Assembly: GCA_019310785.1 (NCBI GenBank)
Contig: JAFDDR010000014.1
Coordinates: 1 to 37,031 of the forward strand
Source of the DNA: Deltaproteobacteria bacterium
GTDB lineage: Bacteria; Desulfobacterota; DSM-4660; Desulfatiglandales; Desulfatiglandaceae
Direction: 5' to 3'
DNA length: 37,031 nucleotides
A program made the position numbers and the translations under genes. The notes beneath the pieces are model-generated. The model was not told the DNA's origin. It did not search any database and saw only the letters and a list, made by a program, of their open reading frames with translations. Shown in pieces: positions 25,270 through 32,858 of this stretch. Positions within the stretch are counted from its first letter, which is position 1, and each line of letters begins with the position of its first letter.

Positions 25270-27204
25270 ATGATGCATGCTGAAAAACATACAGGCAAAA
25301 CGAGCATATTAAAAAATAATTTGGATGCCTTAGAAAACTGGTATCCTGAACTATATAAGAGACTTGTGGAACTGCCTGAGGAAATACCCGATTATATTGT
25401 AAGGACAGGAGAAAAAAGTTCCTTCCTGAATGTTTTGTTCAGAGGTCCGGATAAAAATACGCTCTATTATGACAATGATGATCCGATTGGCTATTCACAT
25501 CGTTATATTAAGTCTCTTGATCTGAATTATGCCCCTTTCCTTGTATTTTTAGGCTTTGGCCTTGGGTACCATATTGTAACCACACTCAACGGTTTTTCAA
25601 AAAGCCATCAAATAAGACATATCGTTATTGTTGAAAAGGATATTGAGTTATTCAAGGCAGCGTTAAGAATATTTGATTTCAGCCAGGTGATAATGCATCC
25701 CGACATCGAACTTATAATAGGTTATCAACATCAGGACCTATTTGTTGCCTTTAGAAGCTATTTCGCAAATAACCCGCAAGTTCTGGAGTATTCGAGAAAT
25801 TTAAAATTTATTATCATGCCCGCTCTCCATCGTTCGGAAAATGAATACTATGGAAATGCCTATCAAATTTTCAAAAATGCCATGATCCACGTTTTCGACT
25901 ATATTGGTAACGACCCTTACGATTCCCTTATCGGACTATACCAGACAATTTCAAACCTTCATCCAATGATTCAAGACCCCGGTATTATTACTTTTAAAAA
26001 CTGTTTCCAGGGTAAACCCGCCATTGTTATCGGCGCAGGTCCGTCTTTAAACAAAAACATTCACTTTTTAAAAAAAGCAAGCCACAAAGCGATCCTCATA
26101 TCTGTGGATGCGGCCTTAAGGCCCCTTCTCGATGTCGGCATCAGACCTCACGTTGTGACAAATATTGAAAGGACCAAAGGACAGGATTTATTTTTTTCAA
26201 ATCTGGAAGGGGTTGAAGATACTTTTTTTGTATTTTCTCCAGTGGTCCCACCTGAAACCTATGATGCATTCAAAGGGCCCAAGATATTAGCTCACCGCTA
26301 TGAAGAAATTATGCAGTGGTTAGACATACCAAAAGGGGCGCTTGAAGGTGGCCCACTTGTCGGAAACTTTGCCTTTAACATTGCACAATATCTGGGCTGT
26401 TGTCCAATTATTCTTGCCGGCCAGGACCTTTCATTTAAACTTACCGGAGCAACACATGTAAAAGGCAACGTATTTGGTCACATAGATGAATACAAGAATG
26501 ATACGCTCGAGGTTGAGGGGAATTATAATGAAACCCTTCTTACTACCAGATCTTTTGATGAAGGGAGAAAGCGTTTAGAGCTTCAGGTGCAAGAATTTGA
26601 CGGCCTGGTTATTAACGCCACTGAAGGGGGCGCCAAGATAAGGGGGACACTTTTTTTGGGTTTGAGAAACGCCATCGATAATTACTGTAAAACGGATTTT
26701 AATCCATTGTGTGATCTGAAAAGGATTTGGGCAGCAGAAAAGGCCGAACAGAAGGACACAAAGAGCGAACTCAAAAGGATAGACGCCATAATAGAGGAGT
26801 CTCTTTCTGAGTTGGACTCCGCAACAGTTGACTGTAGACACAGCATCGAAATGATAGAATCGGTACTAAATCAGAATCAATTATTGATAGATGACAAACC
26901 AAACCCTAAAGTCGTTCAGGTAATTAGATCTGTCAGCAGGGAGCTTAATAAAACCCGGAAGAATATTATTTCATTACCGTCATTCGTTACTTTTGAAATG
27001 GTAATCCAAAGCTATCATTTCGACCTTGAGATTCGACGAAATTTTACACGTGAACAGTACTCTCATCCTGATTTTGCAGAATTAAAATCTTTCTTACTTA
27101 TGAAAGAATGGTTCGCCACAGTAGGCCAGCTTATCCTGTCTACTTATTATGCAATCAGGCGGGAAAAGGCCATATTGCAGGGGAAAGCATTACCATTTAA
27201 ATAG
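25270..27204 (+). CDS. Maf-type flagellin glycosyltransferase (DUF115/MptE-like)
   Basis: Motility accessory factors transfer nonulosonic acids from their CMP forms to serine or threonine of flagellin before export. The 644-residue product has the DUF115 core at about 250-420: AIVIGAGPSLNKNI, LISVDAALRPLLDVGIRPH, TNIERTKG, ALEGGPLVGNFAF and LAGQDLSF followed by THVKG. These are the most conserved segments of the family. The N-terminal 240 residues include LGFGLGYHI and IVEKDIELF, another Rossmann-like unit usual in Maf proteins; the C-terminus is helical. The ATG directly follows the stop of the upstream glycosyltransferase gene, indicating translational coupling. With NeuB- and SpsF-like genes upstream and flagellin downstream, the inferred job is O-glycosylation of the flagellin at 29661. 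Confidence 0.93.
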   Translation: MMHAEKHTGKTSILKNNLDALENWYPELYKRLVELPEEIPDYIVRTGEKSSFLNVLFRGPDKNTLYYDNDDPIGYSHRYIKSLDLNYAPFLVFLGFGLGYHIVTTLNGFSKSHQIRHIVIVEKDIELFKAALRIFDFSQVIMHPDIELIIGYQHQDLFVAFRSYFANNPQVLEYSRNLKFIIMPALHRSENEYYGNAYQIFKNAMIHVFDYIGNDPYDSLIGLYQTISNLHPMIQDPGIITFKNCFQGKPAIVIGAGPSLNKNIHFLKKASHKAILISVDAALRPLLDVGIRPHVVTNIERTKGQDLFFSNLEGVEDTFFVFSPVVPPETYDAFKGPKILAHRYEEIMQWLDIPKGALEGGPLVGNFAFNIAQYLGCCPIILAGQDLSFKLTGATHVKGNVFGHIDEYKNDTLEVEGNYNETLLTTRSFDEGRKRLELQVQEFDGLVINATEGGAKIRGTLFLGLRNAIDNYCKTDFNPLCDLKRIWAAEKAEQKDTKSELKRIDAIIEESLSELDSATVDCRHSIEMIESVLNQNQLLIDDKPNPKVVQVIRSVSRELNKTRKNIISLPSFVTFEMVIQSYHFDLEIRRNFTREQYSHPDFAELKSFLLMKEWFATVGQLILSTYYAIRREKAILQGKALPFK

Positions 27205-27258
27205 TTCTCCCCCAGAAACTTATGTTTTTGGATGCGCGCTATCAGCCATCAGCTTCCG

Positions 27259-27321
27259 GCTTTCAGCAAAGGACATTAAAAACAAGGTGTTGGCGGTTGC
27301 TGTTCGCTGACTGCTGAAAGC
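27259..27321. repeat. Inverted repeat in the Maf-TPR gap
   Basis: GCTTTCAGCA (27259-27268) and TGCTGAAAGC (27312-27321) are perfect inverted 10-mers, with further CAGC/GCTG words around them. The element resembles other short foldback repeats of the window. It occupies most of the 215-bp gap; no promoter is clear. Confidence 0.5.
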
Positions 27322-27419
27322 TCTATCCGGAAATTGGTTGTTTCTGGATGGACACTAAATGGTCCCTTAATTGAGACAAAGGGATATTAGGCTAAGTTTC
27401 TTTTATGGAGAATCAAGAT

Positions 27420-28415
27420 ATGATAGTTAATCGTTCCATTGGCACGCGCAATAACTATGGTGACCTTACGGCCCTGTTTAAATATATCTCGATACTGGAA
27501 TCACAAAAAGAGCATGAAAAGTCCAGAGATATATTGAACGATTTACTCCATATTGTAAGAGGGATCGAGTCCGTAACCCCTGAGAAAAGTTCTGGGCTTT
27601 GTACTACCTATCGATTAATCGCTGACAATCACATGGAGGTGGGCGAGGTATCCGAGGCCGCCAGATTATGTCGCGAAGGCCTTCAGTTATGCCCCGGATA
27701 CGGTGAATTGCTCCTCAGTTATAGTAATTGCCTGACTCGGTTACATCAGTTTGAGGCGTCTGAAAACATTCTGGATCAAATTGACGAAAAAAGCGTAACT
27801 GCTACTCATAAAGCTACAAATTCCGGCCTATGTACATACCGTAAAAGCACCGCTCTGGGACAACTTTACCAGGATTGGGGCAAGATTGAGCTGGCCCGGC
27901 AACACTTCACTAAGGCCCTACAATCCCGTGGCGATTGGATCCCGGCTCACGTTGGCTTAATCGAGTCAGAAATCATAGAAACAAATTTGGCAAAAGCAGG
28001 GCAATACATGGCTATGATCATGCAAAAACACGGTCCTGACCACGCGTTGAAGCTTACCGCGGCTAACCTGGCCCTTATAACATCAAACTTCGCTGAGGCG
28101 GATGACCTTGCAGCACGTCTTCAAGGAAACCTGTTAGGCGATGACCGTTTTGAGTACCTGCTCTTTCAGCTTGATTTTTTTAAGGGGGACCATGAATCTC
28201 TTTCACATGTGCCATACCTGATGACAGGAGAAAGTGCCGAGACAGAAGCAGCGCGCGTCTGGGTAATGGAATTTAAAGGCAAATCATATCAAGAGGATCT
28301 GTCCAGAATACCGGAAGATGTATGGCGGGAAGAATACCAGGCACTTGACCGTGCCTGGCAAGATATCGAATCACAATTCAAACCATGTGTTGATTCCAAA
28401 AGAGACGGATTATGA
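27420..28415 (+). CDS. TPR-repeat protein coupled to the radical SAM gene
   Basis: A cytoplasmic helical-repeat protein, 331 residues from ATG 27420 (GGAG nine bases upstream; ATG 27405 is in frame but has no ribosome site). TPR-like helix pairs can be seen: YRLIADNHMEVGEVSEAARL, YSNCLTRLHQFEASENIL, LGQLYQDWGKIELARQHFTKAL and LALITSNFAEADDLAARL. No enzymatic motif is visible. The stop overlaps the start of the radical SAM gene by ATGA, so the two proteins are probably made in fixed ratio and may act together, with the TPR part as a substrate or chaperone-binding module (inference). It follows the Maf gene after a 215-bp gap that contains an inverted repeat. Confidence 0.85.
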   Translation: MIVNRSIGTRNNYGDLTALFKYISILESQKEHEKSRDILNDLLHIVRGIESVTPEKSSGLCTTYRLIADNHMEVGEVSEAARLCREGLQLCPGYGELLLSYSNCLTRLHQFEASENILDQIDEKSVTATHKATNSGLCTYRKSTALGQLYQDWGKIELARQHFTKALQSRGDWIPAHVGLIESEIIETNLAKAGQYMAMIMQKHGPDHALKLTAANLALITSNFAEADDLAARLQGNLLGDDRFEYLLFQLDFFKGDHESLSHVPYLMTGESAETEAARVWVMEFKGKSYQEDLSRIPEDVWREEYQALDRAWQDIESQFKPCVDSKRDGL

Positions 28416-29395
28416 AAACAGAACATCGAGTGACTCAAGGGGAAAAGACATTCAGACTTATAATTACGGAGGACTGCAATGCAAATTGTCCCCATTGCTT
28501 CAATGCCAACATGAGATTGGGTAAACATATGCCGATGGATATCTTTTATAAAGCCCTGTCATGCGCCGATGCCCCCTCAATTAAGATTATGGGTGGTGAG
28601 CCCACCCTGCATCCAAATCTTCTGGAAATCATAGATTCCTGTCATGAAGCGGTACCGGTTTTGAGGGTATTTACCAATGGACTAAAAAAAGAGGTGCTCG
28701 ACAAGGCAGCCTGGCATCCCAGCGATACGGTCACGTTCAACTTTTACGTGGCAAACAAGAACCTGACAAATCAGAACTATCTGTGGGACAAGGATATCAG
28801 CCGTACATTCCATGTGGTTGTGAACACTAAGACAGACTTTGTTCGACTCTTCAACAAACTGAGAAACCTGGCAGCACTGCTGAAAAAGCAGCCCGTTGCA
28901 GTACAGGAACGTTCAGGAATTGCATTGAGCCTTGACACCCAGGAAAACATCTTTATCTATAAAGAGAGATTGCAGCAGGTTATGTTTAATATTGTTAGAA
29001 GACTGAGGTTGTGGGGTTTTAGGCATATTTCGCGCGACCATCAGATCCCTGAATGTTTTTGGATCCATGAAGATGTCAGAGAATACCTTAACAAACACCT
29101 CAAAAACAATCACATTACCGCCTGTCTCTCTCCGAATTGCGCCTCCTGGATAGGGATCGATGGAACCATAAGACACTGTAATCAGTTTCCTGTTTACTGT
29201 GGGAAACTTTCCGATGCTTCAACACCTGCTACCATTGATTCTTTGTATGCAAAAGCGAAAGACGTCAAACTCGATCTTCTAAAGAAAGACCATGATTGCA
29301 TGAACTGCATACATCTTGAGACATGCCTGGGAGGGTGCTTTAAGGCATATCACCTGGATGGACAGATCAGCCTGCACAGGCTGAAATGTGCATGA
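28412..29395 (+). CDS. Radical SAM/SPASM-domain enzyme next to flagellin
   Basis: A 327-residue radical SAM protein. The [4Fe-4S] motif is C22-x3-C26-x2-C29 (CNANCPHC), and the SAM-binding GGEPT lies at about 66-70. The C-terminus holds a complete SPASM pattern for auxiliary clusters: Cys-x-Gly-x-Asp-Gly-x4-Cys (CASWIGIDGTIRHC), then CMNCIHLETCLGGC, which is Cx2Cx5Cx3C, then a final Cys two residues from the end. SPASM enzymes mostly modify peptides or proteins (PqqE, AlbA, anSME and similar). Lying between a TPR gene that overlaps it by 4 bp and the flagellin promoter, it is a strong candidate for modifying flagellin or a flagellar protein, but this is inference; sugar-modifying members also exist. 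Confidence 0.9.
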   Translation: MKTEHRVTQGEKTFRLIITEDCNANCPHCFNANMRLGKHMPMDIFYKALSCADAPSIKIMGGEPTLHPNLLEIIDSCHEAVPVLRVFTNGLKKEVLDKAAWHPSDTVTFNFYVANKNLTNQNYLWDKDISRTFHVVVNTKTDFVRLFNKLRNLAALLKKQPVAVQERSGIALSLDTQENIFIYKERLQQVMFNIVRRLRLWGFRHISRDHQIPECFWIHEDVREYLNKHLKNNHITACLSPNCASWIGIDGTIRHCNQFPVYCGKLSDASTPATIDSLYAKAKDVKLDLLKKDHDCMNCIHLETCLGGCFKAYHLDGQISLHRLKCA

Positions 29396-29457
29396 GCAGG
29401 ACGTTCAAGAACACACGCTGAATATTTCCCTTGTTTATGTCTGCCTTAAAAAAATTC

Positions 29458-29485
29458 TAAAGTAATCCGCCCCTCTTTCCGATAA
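29458..29485 (+). promoter_or_regulatory. Sigma-28 promoter of flagellin
   Basis: TAAAG (29458-29462), 15 bases, TCCGATAA (29478-29485), close to the enterobacterial TAAA-N15-GCCGATAA rule with one extra base of spacing. The transcript would start near 29495 and give a leader of about 165 nt. The same arrangement and exact spacing recur upstream of fliD at 32724. Confidence 0.82.
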
Positions 29486-29563
29486 ATACTCCAAAGCGAA
29501 CAGATCCATTCCGAAAAATCCATGTAGAAAGGGGGGATGAAAATAGTCAGGAGTAAGGGGTAA

Positions 29564-29652
29564 GCAGCGGGTTTAAACGCTGCATAACTACCAAGGCAAA
29601 AACCTTAAATCTATTTGGCAAGGATGCCAATAAAACAAAAAATTCAAGGAGG
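29564..29652 (+). promoter_or_regulatory. Structured flagellin leader with two CsrA-like sites
   Basis: Three small hairpins precede the gene: GCAGCG/CGCTGC (29564-29583), AAGG/CCTT around 29593-29606, and TTGGCA/TGCCAA (29615-29630). The third has AGGA in its loop, the A(N)GGA-in-hairpin signature of a CsrA site. A second GGA lies in the AAGGAGG ribosome site (29646-29652), 26 nt away. The pair resembles the hag leader of Bacillus subtilis, where CsrA blocks translation. Confidence 0.5.
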
Positions 29653-29660
29653 ATTAAATT

Positions 29661-30767
29661 ATGGGATTAAGAATTCAACACAATATTGCTGCAATGAATG
29701 CCCATCGGCAACTGGGAATAGCGGATGCCGGCATGAACAAATCTCTTGAAAGGCTGTCATCCGGTTATCGTATTAACAAGGCTGCGGATGATGCCGCCGG
29801 TCTGGCCGTTTCCTCGGGCATGCGTGCTGACATTGCCAGTTTCAAGGTGGCTTCCAGAAACACTTCCGAGGCCATGGCTCTTCTCCAGACCGCTGAGGGG
29901 GCCTACGATCAGATCTCAAACATACTTATTCGACTGAAAGAGTTAGCCACACAGGGAACCTCGGCCAATGCCTCGCAAAATACGTCTGACATCCAGAATG
30001 AGGTCACAGCGCTCTTAAGTGAGGTTGACCGTATCGCCAATGCAACAGAATACAATGGAGAGGCAGTGCTTCGAGGATACGGGACCGAGGTGAACGCTTA
30101 TAGTGATGGGCTCGATACCACGGCAGAGCGTGCGGCAATCGGCTTGACGAGTGTCAGCACGAGCGGCGTTACCGACAACGTCACCTACACGTTCACGGCC
30201 ACTACGGCGGGCGTATTGACGGTGACAAACGGTACAACAAGCCAGTCAGAATCTCACACTCTTACTGCCGACGGATCCCAGACGGTTAATTTCTCATCGA
30301 TCGGCATTTCGTTGAGCCTGGGCCCGAATTATCTCAGGACCGCTGCCAGCATGAACGCCCAGACCATGATCTTCACCGCATCGGGAGGGAAATTTATCAC
30401 CGGGATAAAGAACGACTCTAACCACTATATCAATGTAACCATTGACAAGATTTCTCAGTCAGATCTGAGCATCAGCGGTGTCACGGGTACGGCAATTGCG
30501 GATTTGGATACCATTAACACCGCAATCGATACCCTGGCAACAAGCCGAGCCGAAATAGGCGCTTTCATGAACCGGCTGGGTTATGCGGCTGCCAACCTTT
30601 CGACGATCATTGAAAACGTGCAGGCAGCAGAGTCCGTGATCCGGGATGTGGACATGGCGCAGGAGATGACCACATTCACAAAGAACCAGATCCTGCTCCA
30701 GGCTGGTACTGCCATGCTTGCCCAGGCCAATATGGCCCCGCAGCAGGTATTGTCCCTGTTCGGATAA
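29661..30767 (+). CDS. fliC: Flagellin
   Basis: The filament subunit, 368 residues. The N-terminal D0/D1 region (about 1-140) starts MGLRIQHNIAAMNAHRQL and includes LERLSSGYRINKAADDAAGLA. The C-terminal region (about 277-368) ends NQILLQAGTAMLAQANMAPQ then QVLSLFG, as in other flagellins. The central 130 residues are variable and rich in Ser/Thr (for example TYTFTATTAGVLTVTNGTTS), offering many possible O-glycosylation sites for the Maf protein encoded upstream. AGGAGG lies eight bases before the ATG. It has its own sigma-28 promoter (29458) and probable translational control in the leader. Only one flagellin gene is present in the window. There is no signal peptide, as expected for type III export. 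Confidence 0.97.
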   Translation: MGLRIQHNIAAMNAHRQLGIADAGMNKSLERLSSGYRINKAADDAAGLAVSSGMRADIASFKVASRNTSEAMALLQTAEGAYDQISNILIRLKELATQGTSANASQNTSDIQNEVTALLSEVDRIANATEYNGEAVLRGYGTEVNAYSDGLDTTAERAAIGLTSVSTSGVTDNVTYTFTATTAGVLTVTNGTTSQSESHTLTADGSQTVNFSSIGISLSLGPNYLRTAASMNAQTMIFTASGGKFITGIKNDSNHYINVTIDKISQSDLSISGVTGTAIADLDTINTAIDTLATSRAEIGAFMNRLGYAAANLSTIIENVQAAESVIRDVDMAQEMTTFTKNQILLQAGTAMLAQANMAPQQVLSLFG

Positions 30768-30769
30768 TG

Positions 30770-30789
30770 AAATCCTGGTTACAGGATTT
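30770..30789 (+). terminator. Flagellin terminator
   Basis: An 8-bp perfect stem AAATCCTG/CAGGATTT with a GTTA loop starts 3 bases after the flagellin stop and runs into TTTT. It is a compact factor-independent terminator, with a moderate G+C stem. Confidence 0.7.
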
Positions 30790-30831
30790 TATGAAACGCA
30801 GCTTTGCCGCTTAAAACCGAACAGATACGTA

Positions 30832-30873
30832 ACCCCCGTTAGAGGCCTGATTGGCAGCGCCTCTAACGGGGGT
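30832..30873 (+). terminator. Strong 15-bp hairpin downstream of flagellin
   Basis: ACCCCCGTTAGAGGC (30832-30846) pairs perfectly with GCCTCTAACGGGGGT (30859-30873) around a 12-nt loop. There is no T-run afterwards, so it is either a backup terminator, a stabiliser of the abundant flagellin mRNA, or a repeat. The bases from here to 30997 hold G+C-rich foldback words but no gene. Confidence 0.6.
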
Positions 30874-30997
30874 AAACCTTAACCAAAAACCCTTGCATCC
30901 CGCTCTGCGGGGCTCGTTACGCTCGCTCGACCCACACAGATTAGACCGGACTTTTAGCGACATTCGAAGACATCAAGTTTGATAAGTCGTAAATGCA

Positions 30998-31070
30998 CAG
31001 GTTCAACGTTTAAGGTTCAAGGTTCAAAGGTTCAAAGGTTGTAACCCCTGAACCTTGAACCGTGAACCTG
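30998..31070. repeat. GGTTCA-rich inverted repeat, left of the AbiE pair
   Basis: Direct copies of GGTTCA(A)AGG on the left are mirrored by CCTTGAACC/GTGAACCTG on the right, giving an imperfect palindrome that begins CAGGTTCA and ends TGAACCTG. The same word family forms the element at 32560-32671 on the other side of the AbiE genes. Confidence 0.75.
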
Positions 31071-31082
31071 GCAACTTGAGTT

Positions 31083-31649
31083 TCAATAAATCAAGAGAGA
31101 ACGGGAGACAGACGGAGGATATTTCTTAGCCATTTTTAAAAGGAGTTTGAAGTCAACCCTATCCATTTCCAACTCATCTTGAGCCGGAATTATTCCCCGG
31201 TAATAGAGGGTATCAAGAATGGCTTTTTCAGGTGAAGCCATATAAAACCTATCCACATAGGCAAATCCGGAAAAGAGAGCGGGGGAAATCCTTGAGAATT
31301 CAATGGTGCTCCCTTGATATTGAATATTTCGTTTTTTGCCGACGGATGTACTTAAAGTTACCACCGTACACACCACAGGAGACTGCAGGCTGATGCCATG
31401 ATAATTCAAGGCCCATTCACAGGAAATGTAAGCCGGCGGCTTTAAGAAACACGCTACCTCTTCTACGCCAGGGAATCCATAAAGAAAGGAGTTGATATAG
31501 TTTCCCCGATTAATACGATGGATCAGTCCTTTTTTAACTGCCCGCGATAAAAACATACCTGGATGAGGAGCCACCTTTTCTGCATCCTGTTTGCGGAAAA
31601 GCCCTGGAAGGAGTTTTAAGCGTTTAAGCGTTGATTTTTCTTCTTTCAT
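31083..31649 (-). CDS. abiEi: AbiEi-type antitoxin / transcriptional regulator
   Basis: Antitoxin of a type IV toxin-antitoxin or abortive-infection pair, 188 residues. The N-terminal part (LPGLFRKQDAEKVAPHPGMFLSRAVKKGLIHRINRGNY) is the winged-helix DNA-binding region of AbiEi. Then comes ISCEWALNYHGISLQSP, a conserved family segment, followed by VDRFYMASPEKAILDTLYY, as in the AbiEi C-terminal domain. In the known AbiE system the antitoxin neutralises the toxin without stable contact and represses its own operon. ATG 31649 is chosen (the frame extends to a TTG at 31658). It overlaps the toxin gene by 26 bp and is the downstream gene, opposite to the usual antitoxin-first order. Both genes run against the surrounding flagellar genes. 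Confidence 0.85.
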   Translation of the reverse strand: MKEEKSTLKRLKLLPGLFRKQDAEKVAPHPGMFLSRAVKKGLIHRINRGNYINSFLYGFPGVEEVACFLKPPAYISCEWALNYHGISLQSPVVCTVVTLSTSVGKKRNIQYQGSTIEFSRISPALFSGFAYVDRFYMASPEKAILDTLYYRGIIPAQDELEMDRVDFKLLLKMAKKYPPSVSRSLLIY

Positions 31650-32520
31650 GATCTTCAAGATATTTTTTCATACCCTGGCTCAGAAGGTCTGAAGTAACCT
31701 CCTTAAGTGTGGTGATGAACTCTTTAAAATCCTCTTCTTGATAAAGGCTGAGGATATTTTGCGGTAAAAAGCGGGGCAGATCTCTTCTTAGTGCGTCTAT
31801 AATGCTTGAGGCGGATCTCCTTTGTTGAAAATAATCCGCTCCTCTGGTCGGGACAAAAAAGGCCTGATACATTACAAGTTTTTCCATGACCTTGATCAAA
31901 TTTGGACGGACCTTCAGTTGTTTGTTTATCCACCAGATGTCATAGATATCCCTCCCTTTGAGGTATTTTCTTTCATAAAGGGCTCTTATTTTATCAGACA
32001 GGATCTCCTCCGGGGTTTCTGCTAAAATGATACTGCTCGAGTATGGGATTATCAGTTTTCCGCTGGTAACCAGTCCTGAAATTAGCGGCAAATCCCTCAA
32101 GATAAATTTTCGAGATTCTGGTTTGTGGCCGGGCGCTAAAAATTCGAACTCTAATTTTACGGCAATTCTTTCACGTTGATTTTGAGGACGATATATAAAA
32201 AACATCTTAAATGCTTGTTTTCGTCCACGCTTACGCTTATGTTCGGATTGTCCGGGGCCAAACTGGGCGATACAGGCCATTTGGGTCTTCTGAAATATCC
32301 CTGCTAAGATATTTTCCACATCTACTTTAGGCAAGTCGGTTACAAAATCGAGATCTTCTGAAAATCTCATTCCGCCATAGACCCATCTTAAGGCTGTTCC
32401 GCCCTGGAAGATGATACTGTCTGATCCTGATTGAGCGTAAAGGTTGTTCAGGAGGATCAACTGTAACAATTCCGATTTTTTGATCTTTTTTTCATTATAC
32501 ATGATTACGTTATCATACAT
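31624..32520 (-). CDS. abiEii: AbiEii/AbiGii-family nucleotidyltransferase toxin
   Basis: A nucleotidyltransferase-like toxin of 298 residues. The hallmark motif FQGGTALRWVYGGMRFSEDLDF (about residues 38-59) contains the GG-T/S loop and the two metal-binding aspartates of the DUF1814 family. Downstream, AVKLEFEF and TPEEILSDKIRALYERKYLKGRDIYDIWW match the conserved lysine and aspartate region. AbiEii proteins bind GTP and stop growth, and related MenT toxins add nucleotides to tRNA; which applies here is unknown. Start ATG 32520 or 32502: a near-palindrome lies between the two codons, and a TATACT (32534-32529, minus) could be its -10 box. All key residues look intact, so the pair is probably functional. 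Confidence 0.88.
   Translation of the reverse strand: MYDNVIMYNEKKIKKSELLQLILLNNLYAQSGSDSIIFQGGTALRWVYGGMRFSEDLDFVTDLPKVDVENILAGIFQKTQMACIAQFGPGQSEHKRKRGRKQAFKMFFIYRPQNQRERIAVKLEFEFLAPGHKPESRKFILRDLPLISGLVTSGKLIIPYSSSIILAETPEEILSDKIRALYERKYLKGRDIYDIWWINKQLKVRPNLIKVMEKLVMYQAFFVPTRGADYFQQRRSASSIIDALRRDLPRFLPQNILSLYQEEDFKEFITTLKEVTSDLLSQGMKKYLEDHERRKINA
32501..32516. promoter_or_regulatory. Near-palindromic operator candidate at the AbiE start
   Basis: ATGATTACGTTATCAT reads the same on both strands except at one symmetric pair (14 of 16 positions). It lies over the 5' end of the toxin gene, just downstream of a possible -10 box. AbiEi proteins repress their own operons by binding inverted repeats in the promoter region, so this is a reasonable operator candidate. 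Confidence 0.4.
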
Positions 32521-32559
32521 TATTGTTTAGTATAGTCAATGAATATTATTAAGAAGGCT

Positions 32560-32671
32560 CGTAACCGTTCACAGGTTCCCCGCCCAGTGGGATCTTCGAC
32601 AGGGTTCAGGGGTTCAAGGTTCACCGTTCAGGGGTTAAAACCTTTGGACTCTGAACCTGTGAACGGTTACG
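32560..32671. repeat. Large inverted repeat, right of the AbiE pair
   Basis: A perfect 19-bp inverted repeat: CGTAACCGTTCACAGGTTC (32560-32578) and GAACCTGTGAACGGTTACG (32653-32671). The 74-bp interior holds further GGTTCA words (AGGGGTTCAAGGTTCACC). It resembles the element at 30998-31070. The two bracket the AbiE genes between fliC and fliD. Confidence 0.8.
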
Positions 32672-32723
32672 ATATATAAAATGGCAAACATCTTGCTATC
32701 TATATTACCAGCCATGAAAATCC

Positions 32724-32751
32724 TCAAGTTTTGGGCAAATTTTTCCGATAG
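32724..32751 (+). promoter_or_regulatory. Sigma-28 promoter of fliD
   Basis: TCAAG (32724-32728), 15 bases, TCCGATAG (32744-32751). The spacing equals that of the flagellin promoter to the base, and the -10 boxes share seven of eight positions. The transcript would begin near 32760, passing a hairpin AAAATTGC/GCAATTTT (32816-32834) just before the fliD ribosome site. Confidence 0.7.
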
Positions 32752-32858
32752 TTATGTAAAGATTGGGCAGGATTTTCCGGTTTTGCCTTTATTGAGCGGC
32801 GCAGCCGCGTTTCATAAAATTGCGAAGCAATTTTATTTTTCTTAGTAAGGATCATAAC

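Noticed and set aside
30998-31070. Regular GGTTCA copies read as a CRISPR array
   Set aside because: The units are 8-12 bp and abut each other without unique spacers, they form an inverted repeat, and there are no cas genes.
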